Source of the DNA: Lachnospiraceae bacterium
GTDB taxonomy: Bacteria; Bacillota; Clostridia; Lachnospirales; Lachnospiraceae
Length of the DNA: 64,000 nucleotides
NCBI GenBank assembly: GCA_910574745.1
Contig: CAJTCE010000006.1
Location: 85,239-149,238 of the forward strand
Direction of reading: 5' to 3'
The translations under genes and the position numbers were made by a program. The notes below the pieces were generated by a model that was given only the letters and a program-made list of their open reading frames with translations, had not been told where the DNA came from and did no database searches. Shown one piece after another: positions 61,604 to 64,000 of this stretch (its first letter is position 1; each line of letters opens with the position of its first letter).

Positions 61604-62488
61604 CTATTCCTTTTCCATATGTACATCCAACTGAGGATAGGGAATCATAATACCTTCCTCGTCAAAACACAACTTGATATTTTCTAAGAGCTCCCCACGC
61701 AAGGTCCAGTAATCCTCTGTTTTTACATGGCATTTTACCGCCAAAACCACAGAACTGTCTGCAAGATCGTCTACTACCACAACCTTATCCTTATCCGGCA
61801 AAACAAGAGGATTTTCATTAATAAGCCGAGTCAAAACAGCCTTTGCCTTTTTGATATCCGAATCGTAAGATATTCCCACGGTAACGTCCAGTCTCCTGAA
61901 ATTGGCCGCCGTCACATTGACAAGACTGGTATTTGCCAATGTCCCGTTTGGCAGCACAACAGTCTTTCCGTCAAAGGTTAAAAGCTTGGTATAAAACATC
62001 TGTATTTCCGTAACAGTTCCCTCGTTGCCCTGGGAATCCTCTTTGATATAATCGCCTACCTTAAACGGCTTAAGCAACAAAATCAATACGCCGCCTGCAA
62101 AATTGGATAAGCTGCCCTGCAAAGCCAGGCCCACAGCCACGCCTGCAGAACCCACTACTGCTACAACGCTGGCTGCATCCAGCCCGAATCCGCCGGCTAC
62201 CATAAAGCCAAGGATGATATAAAGCCCTACCTTGATAAAAGAATCCAAAAACTGGACAACTCCTACATCCGCGCCCGCTCTTTTTAAGGATTTTTTTACA
62301 ATCCTTCGGATGATTTTTATCAACGAAACGCCTATAAACAAAAACACCACTGCAAGCAGAATCCGGACTCCCAAATTCAATGCCTTCTGGGGCAGTTCTT
62401 CTAAATACTGCTTGATGATACCGATTTCCTTTTCCACATCTTCAGGAGATATATTATCCGCAGCTAAAATCTCATACAAAAAACTCAT
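61604..62488 (-). CDS. MscS-type mechanosensitive ion channel
   Basis: 294 aa. About three membrane helices; the pore-lining helix is rich in Gly and Ala ([20 protein letters not shown]), followed by [19 protein letters not shown] and the vestibule domain with [14 protein letters not shown]. It releases solutes under osmotic downshock. The ATG at 62488 shares four bases with the stop of glgB (ATGA), so the two are coupled. Pairing of a channel with a glycogen enzyme is not typical. Confidence 0.95.
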   Translation of the reverse strand: MSFLYEILAADNISPEDVEKEIGIIKQYLEELPQKALNLGVRILLAVVFLFIGVSLIKIIRRIVKKSLKRAGADVGVVQFLDSFIKVGLYIILGFMVAGGFGLDAASVVAVVGSAGVAVGLALQGSLSNFAGGVLILLLKPFKVGDYIKEDSQGNEGTVTEIQMFYTKLLTFDGKTVVLPNGTLANTSLVNVTAANFRRLDVTVGISYDSDIKKAKAVLTRLINENPLVLPDKDKVVVVDDLADSSVVLAVKCHVKTEDYWTLRGELLENIKLCFDEEGIMIPYPQLDVHMEKE

Positions 62489-64000
62489 GCTTTTTCCACC
62501 TCAATTTTTTTGCGCTGTTTTTCCAACTCTTTGGCTTTTTCTGCAAGCTCTTTTGCATATTGAGATTCTTCTTCGGCTCTCTTTAAAGCTTCCTTTGCCA
62601 TTCTCTCAGCTTCCCGGGCCCTGACCTTCGCTTCCTCAGCGGCAGCCTTTGCCACATTTTCCGCTTCAACGGCCTTTCTTAAGCGTTCTTCCTCCAAGCG
62701 ACGCTGCCTTTCCAATTCTTTCTTCTTTTCTATTTCAGCCTTTTCTTTTGCTGTAAAAGGCGTATAAGAAAAGACAGTCACACTAAACGCCGGCAGCTTG
62801 ATCCTGATGGATTCTTCCCTTTCGTCACATTCATCATCCTTGCTTACAAGAATTTTGGTATTGGCAAATCCGCTTCCCCCAAACTTCTTTGCATCGGAAT
62901 TAAAAATCTCCTTATATTTGCCTGCAAAGGGAACTCCGATTTTGTAATCCTCTCTGTCAACTCCCGAAAAATTACATGCCACCAGTAAGGTTTCCTTTTC
63001 TTTTCCTGTTTTTCTCAGGAAGATTACAACATTTTCATCAGCGGAAATATTGTTAATCCACTCAAACCCTTCGGCCTTTTCGTCCAATTCATATAAAGCG
63101 GGATGCTCCTTATAAAATTTATTTAATTCCGCCACATACCCCTTTAATTTCTTATGATCATCATATTGAAGCAGCTCCCACTCAACGCTGCGTTCTTCGT
63201 TCCATTCATTAAATTCGCCAATATCCTGCCCCATAAATAAGAGCTTCTTCCCGGGATGCATCATCATAAAACCATATGCGGCCCGAAGATTTGCAAACTT
63301 TTCGGGAACTTCTCCCGGCATTTTACCGATGAGGGACGCCTTGCCGTGCACTACCTCGTCATGAGACAATACCAGAACAAATTTTTCACTATATGCATAA
63401 ATCATGCTGAAGGTCAGCTCGCCGTGTCTTCCTGCCCTGAATAAAGGATCGCATCTCATATAATCCAGAAAATCATTCATCCAGCCCATGTTCCACTTAT
63501 AATCAAATCCCAGACCGTCTTTTTTGATTTCGCCGGTTACATTAGGCCACGCGGTGGACTCCTCCGCAATCATGAGAACGGAAGGCTCCATCTTCTTCAT
63601 AATACTATTCAAGTGCTTCAAAAATTCCATAGCTTCCAGATTTTCTTTTCCGCCATACATATTGGCAATCCATTCGCCGTCATTTTTGCCGTAATCCAGA
63701 TACAGCATGGACGCCACCGCATCCATACGGATTCCGTCTGCATGGAATTCCTTTGCCCAATATAAAACATTGGAGATTAAATAGTTTTTGACCTCCGGTC
63801 TCCCGTAATTATAGATTAAAGTGCCCCAATGAGGATGAAAGCCCTGTCTGGGATCTTCATGCTCGTAAAGGCAGGTGCCGTCAAAATTGGACAGTCCGTG
63901 GGTATCCCTGGGAAAATGAGCGGGAACCCAGTCTAAAATCACACCGATTCCGTTTTGATGAAGATAATTCATGAAAAATCTGAAATCATCCGGCGTACCG
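62485..64000 (-). CDS. glgB: 1,4-alpha-glucan branching enzyme (5' end outside the window) with C-terminal coiled coil
   Basis: At least 505 codons; the start lies beyond 64000. The GH13 barrel is clear: [31 protein letters not shown] (nucleophile Asp), [13 protein letters not shown] (acid Glu), and [12 protein letters not shown]. It makes alpha-1,6 branches in glycogen. After the usual C-terminal beta domain (ending [11 protein letters not shown]) an extra stretch of about 85 residues is almost entirely charged heptads ([20 protein letters not shown] and similar), a predicted long coiled coil not part of standard GlgB. It may attach the enzyme to a partner or granule. Confidence 0.95.
   Translation of the reverse strand, partial: GTPDDFRFFMNYLHQNGIGVILDWVPAHFPRDTHGLSNFDGTCLYEHEDPRQGFHPHWGTLIYNYGRPEVKNYLISNVLYWAKEFHADGIRMDAVASMLYLDYGKNDGEWIANMYGGKENLEAMEFLKHLNSIMKKMEPSVLMIAEESTAWPNVTGEIKKDGLGFDYKWNMGWMNDFLDYMRCDPLFRAGRHGELTFSMIYAYSEKFVLVLSHDEVVHGKASLIGKMPGEVPEKFANLRAAYGFMMMHPGKKLLFMGQDIGEFNEWNEERSVEWELLQYDDHKKLKGYVAELNKFYKEHPALYELDEKAEGFEWINNISADENVVIFLRKTGKEKETLLVACNFSGVDREDYKIGVPFAGKYKEIFNSDAKKFGGSGFANTKILVSKDDECDEREESIRIKLPAFSVTVFSYTPFTAKEKAEIEKKKELERQRRLEEERLRKAVEAENVAKAAAEEAKVRAREAERMAKEALKRAEEESQYAKELAEKAKELEKQRKKIEVEKA

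Overview
This window reads as a chromosomal segment of an anaerobic, spore-forming Clostridia, most like the Lachnospiraceae. The reasons are moderate GC content, strong GGAGG ribosome sites, a GerW/YtfJ-type sporulation protein, the Asp23–FakA–RecG gene order, a GGGtGRT/NifU-like pair, and B12-dependent MetH without an activation domain. Most genes lie on the minus strand. The plus strand carries rpmB, an IS110 transposase, a LysR regulator, and an ABC ATPase/permease pair. No plasmid, phage, CRISPR or rRNA features were seen. The left edge cuts recG and the right edge cuts glgB.

Layout: 1-3.9 kb recG, a fakA-like gene and asp23; 4.0-4.3 kb rpmB; 4.4-6.9 kb a run with gerW, a DUF2953-like gene, a 45-codon membrane ORF and a coiled-coil J-domain protein; 7.0-10.4 kb Nudix, CheY-like and CheX-like genes, the last two separated by an IS110-family insertion with a structured left end that probably encodes a bridge RNA; 10.5-16.1 kb cell envelope and division (class B PBP, FtsW/RodA/SpoVE, U32 protein, zapA); 16.2-19.5 kb ruvB and ruvA split by an unknown cysteine-motif gene, then a Gx-type membrane protein and a NusG-domain-II protein; 19.6-21.8 kb a DUF4037 nucleotidyltransferase-like protein, a TPR protein and a frameshifted gene; 22-34.7 kb branched-chain amino acid and methionine synthesis (leuCD with a divergent LysR regulator, a cysK-like gene, ilvC, two ilvN-type genes, ilvB, metH), interrupted by two paralogous membrane proteins.

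Continuing: 34.9-38 kb a small membrane protein, an aldose epimerase, an unknown protein and an HTH-methyltransferase fusion; 38.1-39.9 kb the GGGtGRT/scaffold pair under a 25-bp palindrome; 40-43 kb an ABC importer of the ABC_sub_bind type; 43.2-50.4 kb a hexapeptide protein, topB, a PAS-GGDEF-EAL protein, asd and argH; 50.5-52 kb an ABC ATPase and permease without a binding protein; 52.1-60.1 kb a sulfur amino acid operon; 60.2-64 kb an HD-GYP protein, tRNA-Thr, an MscS channel and glgB.

The most striking unit is the 52.1-60.1 kb operon. It encodes two polar-amino-acid permeases, their ATPase, one lipoprotein in which an amino acid binding domain is fused to a MetQ/NlpA binding domain, then MetN, MetI and two PLP enzymes of cystathionine metabolism. 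One secreted protein seems to serve two membrane importers. Upstream is a consensus sigma-A promoter with a perfect ATTCC-N4-GGAAT palindrome over the expected start site, suggesting repression by a CymR/Rrf2-type sulfur regulator. Other points of interest are the palindrome before the GGGtGRT pair, the C-terminal coiled coil on GlgB, and the gene lodged between ruvA and ruvB.
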